Part shown: one piece after another, positions 52,418-60,402 of the stretch
Layout of the letters: each line of letters opens with the position of its first letter
How positions within the stretch are numbered: position 1 is the stretch's first letter
From: Corynebacterium sp.
GTDB lineage: Bacteria > Actinomycetota > Actinomycetes > Mycobacteriales > Mycobacteriaceae
Length of the DNA: 64,000 bases
NCBI RefSeq assembly: GCF_030538285.1
Contig: NZ_JAUNUG010000003.1
Span: forward strand, 1-64,000
Direction of reading: 5' to 3'
Notes under the pieces: generated by a model
Seen by the model: the letters and a program-made list of their open reading frames with translations, nothing else
Database searches by the model: none
Told to the model about the DNA's origin: nothing
Program-made: the position numbers and the translations under genes

Positions 52418-53977
52418 ATGAACACACTTCGCCGTCTCCCGATTCCGAAGGGGCCGGTCAATATCGCCCGGCAGCTTTTCCTGCGGGCCGCTATCTCGGG
52501 TCTGTCTGCCGTCTACGCTGCCTACCGCGTCCACCCGGCGGTGTGGCGCTTCACCGCGCGCCACTATCACCCCAGGCTAGAGGACTTCGCCCGCCTCAAC
52601 GCCTGGATGATGTGCCAGCACGGCTTCCTCGATGTCCCCGCCTACCAGGACCACCTCGCCGACCACGGCTGGACTTTCAGGTGGTGGGATCTGGAGAACT
52701 ACCCGGAGACGACCAAGGACAACTACGTCCGTAAATACACCGAACAGCAGCGCAGCTGGAAGGGGAAGCTGCGGACCATCGGAACCGTCGTCGACGAATC
52801 CTCCGGCTCTTCCGGACAGCCGAGTAACTGGATGCGCTCCAAAGCGGAGCTGTACACCATCCACAAAAACCTCGCCGGGTTCACCACCATGCTGCACGGC
52901 TCAGAGAACCTGTTCTGTATCAATGCGTTCTCTATGGGAGCGTGGGCCACCGGTACCAACACCGGCCTGGCGATGGCACAGGTGGCCACAGTGAAGAACA
53001 CGGGGCCGGACCTGCACAAGATCCTCGACACCCTGGAACATTTTGGTCCCGGATTCAATTACCTCATCACCGCCTACCCGCCTTTTCTCAAGCACGTCGT
53101 TGATGAGATGGACAAGGATCCGGACAGGTGGGCCAAGTTCCACATCAACGCCTTCGTCGGCGGCGAGGCCATGACCGAAGGCCTGCGCACCTACCTGGAG
53201 CGTCGGCTCGGGCGTGTCTACTCCGGCTACGGGGCCTCGGATCTGACCATCGGGCTCGGCGGGGAGACCGATCTGTCGGTAGCTATCCGCAAGGCATGCG
53301 TGGACAACCCCGAATTCCGCTCCCTGCTGCTGGACGACGATGAGCCGCGCACCCCCATGATCTTTCAGTACAACCCGCTGGAGACATACCTGGAGACGAC
53401 CGCCGACGATGAGCTGGTGGTCACCCTCAACACCACCGCGGTGATGAACCCCAAGCTGCGCTACAACATCGGCGACGAGGCGCGCCTGATCTCCTTCCCC
53501 GACATGATGGACCTGCTGCGCGAGCACCCCAAGGTGTGGGCCGATTGCCGCCGCGCCTTCCGTCAGCAACGGATGAAGCTGCCTTTCCTGCTGCTCTACG
53601 GACGTAAAGACTCCACGATCTCCTACATGGGGGCCAACATCTACCCCCTCGACGTCGAGAACGGCCTCTACGCCGATGAAACGTGGGCCCCGTACATCGA
53701 GGCCTTCCGCACCGAGCTCATCGAAACCAATGACCTGGAGTCCCGCCCCGTCATCCATATCGAGCTGCGCGAGGGCGCACAGGTCGATATAGAGGCGATG
53801 GCGGGGGACTTGGTGGGCGGCATCGTGAAGCATCTGTCCACCGTGTCCCGCGATTTCCGGGAGTCACTGGAGGAGGACGCCAGCGCCGGGGACATCCAGG
53901 TGCGGGTGCACGCTCACCGCACCGGCCCCTTCGCAGGTGATGACACCAACCGAATCAAAAACGTCTACCTCATGTAA
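52418..53977 (+). CDS. PaaK/CapK-like adenylate-forming enzyme
   Basis: A 519-residue protein resembling phenylacetate-CoA ligase and coenzyme F390 synthetase-like enzymes. The ATP-loop VDESSGSSGQPSNWMRS (about residues 126-142), YSGYGASDLTIGLGGETDLS (about 267-286), and the late LRYNIGDEARLISF segment support adenylation of a carboxylic acid. The C-terminal part lacks close similarity to PaaK that I can trace. It is the first gene of a tight four-gene cluster; the next starts 9 bases later. ATG 52418 follows TTAGGTGC with a weak RBS. Confidence 0.75.
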   Translation: MNTLRRLPIPKGPVNIARQLFLRAAISGLSAVYAAYRVHPAVWRFTARHYHPRLEDFARLNAWMMCQHGFLDVPAYQDHLADHGWTFRWWDLENYPETTKDNYVRKYTEQQRSWKGKLRTIGTVVDESSGSSGQPSNWMRSKAELYTIHKNLAGFTTMLHGSENLFCINAFSMGAWATGTNTGLAMAQVATVKNTGPDLHKILDTLEHFGPGFNYLITAYPPFLKHVVDEMDKDPDRWAKFHINAFVGGEAMTEGLRTYLERRLGRVYSGYGASDLTIGLGGETDLSVAIRKACVDNPEFRSLLLDDDEPRTPMIFQYNPLETYLETTADDELVVTLNTTAVMNPKLRYNIGDEARLISFPDMMDLLREHPKVWADCRRAFRQQRMKLPFLLLYGRKDSTISYMGANIYPLDVENGLYADETWAPYIEAFRTELIETNDLESRPVIHIELREGAQVDIEAMAGDLVGGIVKHLSTVSRDFRESLEEDASAGDIQVRVHAHRTGPFAGDDTNRIKNVYLM

Positions 53978-53986
53978 GGACAACTG

Positions 53987-54481
53987 ATGCGCACCACCGA
54001 CTTCAGCCACGCCCCGCCGCAGGGTCGCGCCGGCAGCTTCTTCCTGGGTTGCAACCTCTATCACTCACCCGTGGGCATGATCCGGCAGGTCATCCGCTGG
54101 CCACGCATCCTCAAGGCACTTAACGACAGTCCCGGCTACCTGTGGCACCGTTCCTACTACCACTTTCCTTTCGGCATCGGCCTCATGGTCGGCTTCGAGT
54201 CGACCGAGGACCTCAAACTGTTCGCCCGCACACCGGAGCACCACGAAATCATGCACTGGCTGGTAGATTCCGGCACGGTCAAGGGTGGTTTCATCCGTAT
54301 CCTCACGCCGCACGAACACGGCTACGCCAACGGTTCCTGCTCGCCGGAGGGGCAGACCACGCTCATCGACACCTTCGCCCCACTGGAGGGTGAGATTGAA
54401 CCGGTGTCCACGGCCGGGAGGGATACCGGGGCGCATTTCTTCTCCAGCATCCGTGCTCTCCTGCGGCGGGGGCGGCTGTGA
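53987..54481 (+). CDS. Hypothetical protein, possible dimeric alpha/beta-barrel (DUF4188-like)
   Basis: A 164-residue soluble protein. GSFFLGCNLYHSPVGMIRQVIRW near the start, and the later FPFGIGLMVGFESTEDLKLFARTPEHHEIM with paired histidines, resemble small monooxygenase-like barrel proteins, but I cannot place it firmly. It lies between an adenylating enzyme and a GNAT-like protein; its stop overlaps the next start (GTGA). Confidence 0.5.
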   Translation: MRTTDFSHAPPQGRAGSFFLGCNLYHSPVGMIRQVIRWPRILKALNDSPGYLWHRSYYHFPFGIGLMVGFESTEDLKLFARTPEHHEIMHWLVDSGTVKGGFIRILTPHEHGYANGSCSPEGQTTLIDTFAPLEGEIEPVSTAGRDTGAHFFSSIRALLRRGRL

Positions 54482-55488
54482 TCACTGTTGAGAACGTTGC
54501 CTCGCGTCGGCAGTTCCGCGAGTTCGCCGCCATAAAAAGTGATCCGCCGCTCATGCGCCATGAGATGCGCGGATGGTACACCGGCCACCACTGGTTGAGC
54601 GGCATCACCTTATGGCTGGCCCGCGACGGCCAGGGGCAGGCGTGTGGGCGGATGATCACCCATCACTCGTCCGCGCTGAGTGCCAAGCTCGGCCTGGACG
54701 CCGGGCTCTTCGGCGCTTTTGAGGCCCGTGATGCCGAGGTAGCCCGCGCCCTGCTCACCCACGCGCAGGAGGTCACCCACCACGCCTATCTCTTCGGCCC
54801 GGTCACGCCGCTGCCGAATGTCACCGGCGGGGTGATCCGTGCCGGGTTTGAGCACCCCGCGTTTTTCGACTCGGCCTGGAATCCGGAGTTTGTGCCCCGC
54901 GTCCTGGAGGAGGAGGGCTTCAGTACCTGGGGTATCGCCGACACGTGGGAGATTAACGTCGCCGACATGCCCGATGATCCGCCCACGGACGCGGAATGGC
55001 AGGAGCGCGGGCTGCGGCTGGTCACGGCCCGGCGCTTCCGCACCCCGGACATCCGCGAGGCTCTCAACGCCTCCTTTGCGCAGTTGCCCTATTTCACGCA
55101 GATCAGCCGGGCCCAGTGGCGGGCACAGACCGCTGGCCTGGGACTGATCATGGATCCCAAGCTGGTGTTGCAGGCCCACGATGAGGCAGGGGAGACGCAG
55201 GGTTTTGTCCTTGTCATCCCCGACCCCATCGACTGGTTGCGGGGGAAGATCTGGCGGCGGCGTCGGGATGCTGTGCTCATCGTCCAGGGCACCCGCCCTG
55301 AGATGCAGGGACGCGGCGTTCTCGGTCTGCTTACCCGCCAGCTGTATGCGGCGCTGCGCGCCGGTGCTTATCGACGCCTCCGTGTCACCTTCATCGGCCG
55401 CGATAACCCGGCATCTGCCCGCGTATTTGCGAAGATCGGCGGCCGCCCGCTGCACGAACTCAGCTTCTACCTCAAGGACCTACGATGA
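54478..55488 (+). CDS. GNAT-like acyltransferase, 336 residues
   Basis: A soluble protein whose C-terminal 150 residues resemble GNAT acetyltransferases: VLIVQGTRPEMQGRGVLGLLTRQLY (acyl-CoA-binding loop, about residues 264-288) then GAYRRLRVTFIGRDNPASARVFAKIGGRPL. The N-terminal half has a similar fold-like arrangement (GLFGAFEARDAEVARALLTHA). Start GTG 54478 overlaps the previous stop; its own stop overlaps the next ATG. A motif copy at 55366 codes GAYRRL in the conserved core. Confidence 0.7.
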   Translation: MITVENVASRRQFREFAAIKSDPPLMRHEMRGWYTGHHWLSGITLWLARDGQGQACGRMITHHSSALSAKLGLDAGLFGAFEARDAEVARALLTHAQEVTHHAYLFGPVTPLPNVTGGVIRAGFEHPAFFDSAWNPEFVPRVLEEEGFSTWGIADTWEINVADMPDDPPTDAEWQERGLRLVTARRFRTPDIREALNASFAQLPYFTQISRAQWRAQTAGLGLIMDPKLVLQAHDEAGETQGFVLVIPDPIDWLRGKIWRRRRDAVLIVQGTRPEMQGRGVLGLLTRQLYAALRAGAYRRLRVTFIGRDNPASARVFAKIGGRPLHELSFYLKDLR

Positions 55489-56342
55489 TCCTCCGTGGCA
55501 TCGAGGCCGCCTCTCTGGCGCCGTCCGCTCACAACGCTCAGCCCTGGCAGCCCCGCATCATCGATGAGCACACCGTGGAGCTCGGCGTCGACCCGCAGCG
55601 TCGCCTTCCCGTCGCCGACCCCCACGACCACGACCTGCTTCTCGGGCTGGGCTGTTGGGTGGAGGCTTTCGCCATCGGTGTGGGCCGCGCGGTGGAGGTG
55701 GAGGGGACCACGGTGCGGATTACAGCCGAACCATACCCCTGGCCATATACCGTGGATGACCTGCGCCACCGGCAGGTTGACCGCGGGCGACTCACCCCCG
55801 ACCGCCTGGCCGTGGAGGAGGTGATGCGCGCAGAGGAGGAGTTGCGCGTGATCCCGGAGGCTTTGTGGCGGAGCCTGGCTCCCCGCGCCACGGCACATAT
55901 GGCCAGCTCGCGGGAAATGCTGGCCGAAACCTTCGGGTGGCTGCGTCTGAACCCGCGCGATCCCCGCTACCGGCAGGACGGACTGACGGCGGAGTGCCTA
56001 CGTATCCCGCGACCCGTGGCATGGATGCTGCATCACCTCCAGCCATCTCTGCTGCGCAGCAGGAGGGTGTGGCGGCCCCTGCTCAACATCACCTGGCCTG
56101 CCGGGGAATCACCGACCAGACTGGTGCTGGCCGGCGAACCTGGCATTGCCAAGGGGCGGCAGTTGCTGCGGATCTGGCTGGCGCTGGATGCCCGCGGCCT
56201 GCGAGTGGCCGTACACTCAGAGTTCAAGGACCAGCCGGAGTGCGCGGCGCAGCTGGCTCAGTGGTTGGGCGACACACCGTGTGCGGTGTTCTCCGCCGGC
56301 CGTTCGACGTCGGCGACGGTGCCGCGGGCGGGGCGTCGATAA
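55485..56342 (+). CDS. Nitroreductase-like (Acg family) flavoprotein
   Basis: A 285-residue protein. AASLAPSAHNAQPWQPRII (residues 8-26) matches the FMN-binding start of Acg-type nitroreductase homologues. The C-terminal half, EPGIAKGRQLLRIWLALDARGLRVAVHSEF, fits the same family. It may reduce a product of the upstream enzymes. The final stop codon TAA (56340-56342) is part of a copy of the dispersed motif (56335). It ends 3 bases before the converging maltokinase gene. Confidence 0.72.
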   Translation: MILRGIEAASLAPSAHNAQPWQPRIIDEHTVELGVDPQRRLPVADPHDHDLLLGLGCWVEAFAIGVGRAVEVEGTTVRITAEPYPWPYTVDDLRHRQVDRGRLTPDRLAVEEVMRAEEELRVIPEALWRSLAPRATAHMASSREMLAETFGWLRLNPRDPRYRQDGLTAECLRIPRPVAWMLHHLQPSLLRSRRVWRPLLNITWPAGESPTRLVLAGEPGIAKGRQLLRIWLALDARGLRVAVHSEFKDQPECAAQLAQWLGDTPCAVFSAGRSTSATVPRAGRR

Positions 56343-56345
56343 GCG

Positions 56346-57404
56346 TTAATCCAGGATCCGCCGCACGGCCGCCAGAGGAATCTCGACCCAGTCGGGGCGG
56401 TTATTCGACTCGTACACCACCTCGTAGAGGGCCTTGTCGAGGACGTAGGCGTCGAGAAGCGGCGAGCGCTTCACCCCGTAGCCATCGAGGAAGGCATCCC
56501 CGGCGGCCTCCGCCCACTCCGGATCAGCCCCGGCGACGGCCGCGGCGTAGTCGAGGGAGCGCAGGATACCCGCCACATCACGCAGCGGCGAATCCGGGCG
56601 GCGCCGTTCGGACAGCGGTCGGGCGGGCTCACCCTCGAAGTCGATGAGGATGTAAGTGTCCGGGGTGCGCAGCACCTGCCCCAGGTGCAGATCACCGTGG
56701 ACACGCTGCACCTCTACCTCCTCTCCCAGGCCCTCATAGAAAGCACGCGCCCGGTCGGCGAACTCCTCCAGCACCGGCGCGCGGGCCACCAGGTCATCCA
56801 GGGAAGCCAGGAAAGAAGGCTTATCGACGCCCCGCTCAAAAGCCCCCGCCAATGCCTCATGCACGCAGCGCGTCGACTCGCCCAAAAGTGAGGCCTCCGG
56901 CCCGAAGGAAGCTGCGTGCTCGGCGAAACCGAGGGCGTAGCGCCAACCGTCGTCGGCATCGGGCACAAAGTCCTGGACCATCGCCAAGGTGTGCTCCTCA
57001 CCGTCGATCGTCTCCGACACCCAGTTGCGCACCGGGGCAATGTTGGGGCAGTCCGCGATCTGCGAGAGCAGCTCCACGTCCGGGTTCAACCCCGGCTCCA
57101 GGTGGCGGAAGACCTTCACCATCTGGTCGCCGACGATGAGTGAGGTGTTTGACTGCTCCCCGTCGATCGCCTTCGTCTCACCTTGCGGCAGGTCGCGGGC
57201 CGCCAGGTAGAGCTCCGGTGAGTCGGTGAGGACGTCGCGGCCGTCGGCATCGACAAGCACCTGGTAGAGGTGCCGACCATTGACCCGCAGGATCAGCAGC
57301 CGGGCCTCGCCCGCCGGGGTCTCGGAAACTATGTCGACCGCATCGATGGGCTCGGACTTGGCGCCGTAGAAACGGGCGTCGGCAAGCATGTGTGCCAGAT
57401 CCAT
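56346..57404 (-). CDS. mak: Maltokinase
   Basis: Phosphorylates maltose to maltose-1-phosphate, in the TreS-Mak-GlgE route from trehalose to alpha-glucan. The 352-residue protein has HGDLHLGQ (residues 236-243, catalytic loop) and ILIDFEGEP (252-260, metal-binding), as in Mak. It is shorter than mycobacterial Mak (about 450 residues). ATG 57404 is 2 bases after the treS stop, so the pair is an operon. Motif copies lie at 56819 (reading RGVDKPSF) and 56335 just downstream. Confidence 0.88.
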   Translation of the reverse strand: MDLAHMLADARFYGAKSEPIDAVDIVSETPAGEARLLILRVNGRHLYQVLVDADGRDVLTDSPELYLAARDLPQGETKAIDGEQSNTSLIVGDQMVKVFRHLEPGLNPDVELLSQIADCPNIAPVRNWVSETIDGEEHTLAMVQDFVPDADDGWRYALGFAEHAASFGPEASLLGESTRCVHEALAGAFERGVDKPSFLASLDDLVARAPVLEEFADRARAFYEGLGEEVEVQRVHGDLHLGQVLRTPDTYILIDFEGEPARPLSERRRPDSPLRDVAGILRSLDYAAAVAGADPEWAEAAGDAFLDGYGVKRSPLLDAYVLDKALYEVVYESNNRPDWVEIPLAAVRRILD

Positions 57405-57406
57405 GA

Positions 57407-59251
57407 TCACTCCTTCGAGATGTCGAACCAGAAGTAACCGTGCGGTGCGAGGGTGACCACCCACGGGTAATGCTTGATTGGCGGGAAGGACTCACCACCG
57501 GAAAGCTCGCGCGGGATGACACCGGAGAACTCCGACAGGTCCAGAGCCACAGCCTGCGGGCGATCCGAGAGGTTGTTCACGCACAGGATCGTCTCGTCCT
57601 TGTACTCACGCAGGTAGGTGAGCACGGCCTCGTTCTCCGAGTCGATCTCCCGGTAGGTGCCCAGGCCGAAGGCCTTGTACTGCTGGCGCACCTTGATCTG
57701 GCTGCGCACCCAGTGCAGCAGCGAGTTGTCCCGCTTCATGGCGTTCTCGACGTTGACCGTCTGATAACCGTACTGGTCATTCTGGATCGCCGGCAGGTAC
57801 AGACGCTCCGGATCAGCCTTGGAGAAACCACCGTTGCGGTCATTCGACCACTGCATCGGGGTGCGCACGCCATCGCGATCGTAGAGCCAGATGTTGTCGC
57901 CCATGCCGATCTCATCGCCGTAGTAGAGCACCGGCGAGCCGGGCAGCGACAGCAGGAGGCCATGAACCAGCTCCAGCTTGTTGCGGTCACCGCCCAGCAG
58001 GGGAGCGAGGCGACGGCGGATGCCCACGTTGGCGCGCATCCGCGGCTCTCGCGCGAAATGCTTGTACATGTACGCGCGCTCCTCATCGGTGACCATCTCC
58101 AGGGTCAGCTCATCGTGGTTGCGCAGGAAGATGCCCCACTGGGCGGTCTTCGGGATCGGCGGGGTGTCCGCCAGGATCTCCGAGATCGGGGCGCGCGACT
58201 GCTGGTGCACACCCATGAAAATGCGCGGCATGACCGGGAAGTGGAAGGCCATGTGACACTCGTCGCCGACCTCCGGCTCCCCGAAGTACTCGACGACATC
58301 ATCGGGGAGCTGATTCGCCTCCGCGAGCAGCACACGACCCGGGTACTCATCCTCGATGACACCACGGACCTGCTTGAGGAACTCATGGGTCTCGGCCAGG
58401 TTCTCGCAGTTCGTGCCCTCCCGCTCATAGAGGTAGGGCACCGCGTCCAGGCGGAAACCGTCCAGGCCCAGGTCCAGCCAGAAACGCATGACATCCAGCA
58501 TCGCGGCGCGCACCGGCGGATGGTCGTAGTTGAGGTCCGGCTGGTGGGAGAAGAAACGATGCCAGAAGTACTGCTTGCGCACCGGGTCGTAGGTCCAGTT
58601 GGACTCTTCGGTGTCGATGAAGATGATGCGGGCGTCCGAGTACTCGTCGTCGTTGTCGCGCCACACATAGAAATCGCCGTAGGGGCCCTCCGGGTCGCGG
58701 CGGGACTCCTGGAACCAGGCGTGCTGGTCGGAGGTGTGGTTCATCACCAGATCGGTGATGACACGGATGCCCCGCTTGTGGGCCTCGTCCATGAGCTCGA
58801 CGAAATCATCGACCGTGCCGAACTCCGGCAGCACCTCACGGAAATTGCGGATGTCATAGCCGCCGTCGCGCAGCGGGGAATCATAGAAAGGCGGCAGCCA
58901 GATGCAGTCGATGCCCAACCACTGCAGGTAGTCGAGCTTCTCCGTCACGCCCCTGAGGCAACCTGAGCCGGTGCCCTCCGGATCATAGAAGGCACGGACC
59001 AGCACCTCGTAGAAGACGGCCTCTTTGTACCACTCGGGTTCCGGGCGCTCCCAGGGGGCATCACCGGGAGCCGGGGTCGGGGTCTCGAACTCCTCGGACT
59101 CCGGCTCGACGAGATAGCCCTCGGCGTCAGTCCTCGGGCGCTCGGGGTTCTGGTCAGGTTCGGGGCCAGCACCCAGCGGGCCCATGGACAAGCCGGGGCC
59201 GGGCGGTGCGGTCGGGGTCACGGGTAGGTCGTCGTGTCGCTCTTCTGTCAT
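57407..59251 (-). CDS. treS: Trehalose synthase (maltose alpha-D-glucosyltransferase)
   Basis: Interconverts maltose and trehalose. The 614-residue GH13 enzyme has a 60-residue disordered proline-rich N-terminus, then WYKEAVFYEVLVRAFYD, the VMNHTSDQHAWFQESR region, DGFRLDAVPYL with the catalytic nucleophile, LLAEANQLP with the acid/base, and FLRNHDELTLEMV. Trehalose is the carrier of corynomycolates, so treS also bears on the cell envelope. It is translated with mak. Confidence 0.95.
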   Translation of the reverse strand: MTEERHDDLPVTPTAPPGPGLSMGPLGAGPEPDQNPERPRTDAEGYLVEPESEEFETPTPAPGDAPWERPEPEWYKEAVFYEVLVRAFYDPEGTGSGCLRGVTEKLDYLQWLGIDCIWLPPFYDSPLRDGGYDIRNFREVLPEFGTVDDFVELMDEAHKRGIRVITDLVMNHTSDQHAWFQESRRDPEGPYGDFYVWRDNDDEYSDARIIFIDTEESNWTYDPVRKQYFWHRFFSHQPDLNYDHPPVRAAMLDVMRFWLDLGLDGFRLDAVPYLYEREGTNCENLAETHEFLKQVRGVIEDEYPGRVLLAEANQLPDDVVEYFGEPEVGDECHMAFHFPVMPRIFMGVHQQSRAPISEILADTPPIPKTAQWGIFLRNHDELTLEMVTDEERAYMYKHFAREPRMRANVGIRRRLAPLLGGDRNKLELVHGLLLSLPGSPVLYYGDEIGMGDNIWLYDRDGVRTPMQWSNDRNGGFSKADPERLYLPAIQNDQYGYQTVNVENAMKRDNSLLHWVRSQIKVRQQYKAFGLGTYREIDSENEAVLTYLREYKDETILCVNNLSDRPQAVALDLSEFSGVIPRELSGGESFPPIKHYPWVVTLAPHGYFWFDISKE

Positions 59252-59270
59252 GCATTCCAGGTTAGGGAAA

Positions 59271-60392
59271 TCACAGGGAGAGTGCAGACTCCAGCCTGCG
59301 GACCGCCTCCTGCAGGATCTCCCGCGAGGTGGCGAAGTTCAACCGCGCGTGGTGCAGACCCCCGGGCCCGAAGTGCAGACCGTCGTTGAAAGCCACTTTC
59401 GCGTGCTCCCGCAGCCAGATCGCCGGGCGTTCCTGATCACCGATCTTGGTGTCCGAGAAATCCAGCCACATAAGGTACGTAGCTTCCGGGTTGGTCACGC
59501 GGATACCGGGGATGCGCTTGGGCAACTCCTCCACCAGCCAGTCGCGGTTGGACTTGAGGTAGGCGACCTGCTCATCGAGGAACTCCCCGCCCTCGCGGTA
59601 GCAGGCGATCGCCGCCCAGATCCCCAGGGTGGAGGTGCCGTCCTTGGCTACCCCGGTCATCTTCTTCCACGTGTCCATGTCGGCCGGGTTGCTGAAGATC
59701 ATCTGCGCGCATTTGAGGCCCGCGATGTTCCACGCCTTCGACGTGGCGGTGACGGTGACACACACGTCCGGGTTTATGGCCGCCGCGCACACGTGGGTGC
59801 CCTCGTAGACCAGCGGAGCGTGGATCTCATCGACCAGCACGCGGGCGTCATAACGTGCGGCCAGGTCGCACAGCTGCTCCAGGAACTGGGCATCCAGGGT
59901 GTAGCCGAGCGGGTTGTTGGGGGCGCAGAGCAGGATTGATCCGGCACCGTCCGAAAAGTGCTTCTCGACGTCGCCTAAGTCAATGCCACCATATGCGTCA
60001 ATGTGATGCATGCGGCGGCGCGTGGCTTCCGGCAGTTCCAGGAAGGGCGGGTAGGCCGGCACCGGCACAATGACGCCCGAGTCGGGGCGGGTCAGGTACT
60101 CAATCGCCAGGGCCAGGCCGCGCACCACATCCGGAACCGCGACGATCATCGCCGGGTCCGGGCGCCAGCCGTAGCGCTCGGCATAGAAATCCGACACCGC
60201 ATCCGGCAGGTCGGAGGTGGCCGGGGTGTAGCCGAAGGACTCCCGGTCGATGGCATCGGCGATGGCCTGCTTCACCGGCGGGCAGGTGAAGAAATCGCTC
60301 TCCGCGATCCACAGGGGCAAAACGTCATCGTCGTAGACCGTCCACTTGCGGGTGCGACGGTCCTTGAGCTGGTCGAGGGTGGGGAACTGCAT
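59271..60392 (-). CDS. MalY/PatB-type aminotransferase, putative C-S lyase
   Basis: A 373-residue PLP-dependent fold type I enzyme. The PLP lysine is K219 in [14 protein letters not shown], with [11 protein letters not shown] and [13 protein letters not shown] upstream. The MalY/PatB branch includes cystathionine beta-lyase such as AecD of C. glutamicum, which I recall near this place in that chromosome. ATG 60392 is chosen because the longer start would overlap the ABC gene upstream. The gene lies 10 bases after the ABC exporter stop in the same direction. Confidence 0.82.
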   Translation of the reverse strand: MQFPTLDQLKDRRTRKWTVYDDDVLPLWIAESDFFTCPPVKQAIADAIDRESFGYTPATSDLPDAVSDFYAERYGWRPDPAMIVAVPDVVRGLALAIEYLTRPDSGVIVPVPAYPPFLELPEATRRRMHHIDAYGGIDLGDVEKHFSDGAGSILLCAPNNPLGYTLDAQFLEQLCDLAARYDARVLVDEIHAPLVYEGTHVCAAAINPDVCVTVTATSKAWNIAGLKCAQMIFSNPADMDTWKKMTGVAKDGTSTLGIWAAIACYREGGEFLDEQVAYLKSNRDWLVEELPKRIPGIRVTNPEATYLMWLDFSDTKIGDQERPAIWLREHAKVAFNDGLHFGPGGLHHARLNFATSREILQEAVRRLESALSL

Positions 60393-60402
60393 GCCAGACA
60401 GA

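Larger units (their letters stand above)
3165..56828. repeat. Dispersed motif GTCGATAAGC / GCTTATCGAC, 28 exact copies
   Basis: Plus-orientation copies (GTCGATAAGC) start at 3165, 5210, 11712, 15638, 26098, 31548, 35090, 43183, 47107, 49576 and 56335. Minus-orientation copies (GCTTATCGAC) start at 4004, 6689, 10700, 15616, 18836, 21619, 22483, 27368, 29004, 31493, 35129, 35208, 39525, 45203, 49335, 55366 and 56819. Seventeen extend to GGCGTCGATAAGC and nine to GGGGCGTCGATAAGC. Twenty-five lie inside genes, read as VDK (8), LID (8), SIS (5), AYRR (3) or supplying a stop (1). I read these by eye; no other 10-base word of mixed composition struck me as comparably frequent. Confidence 0.85.
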
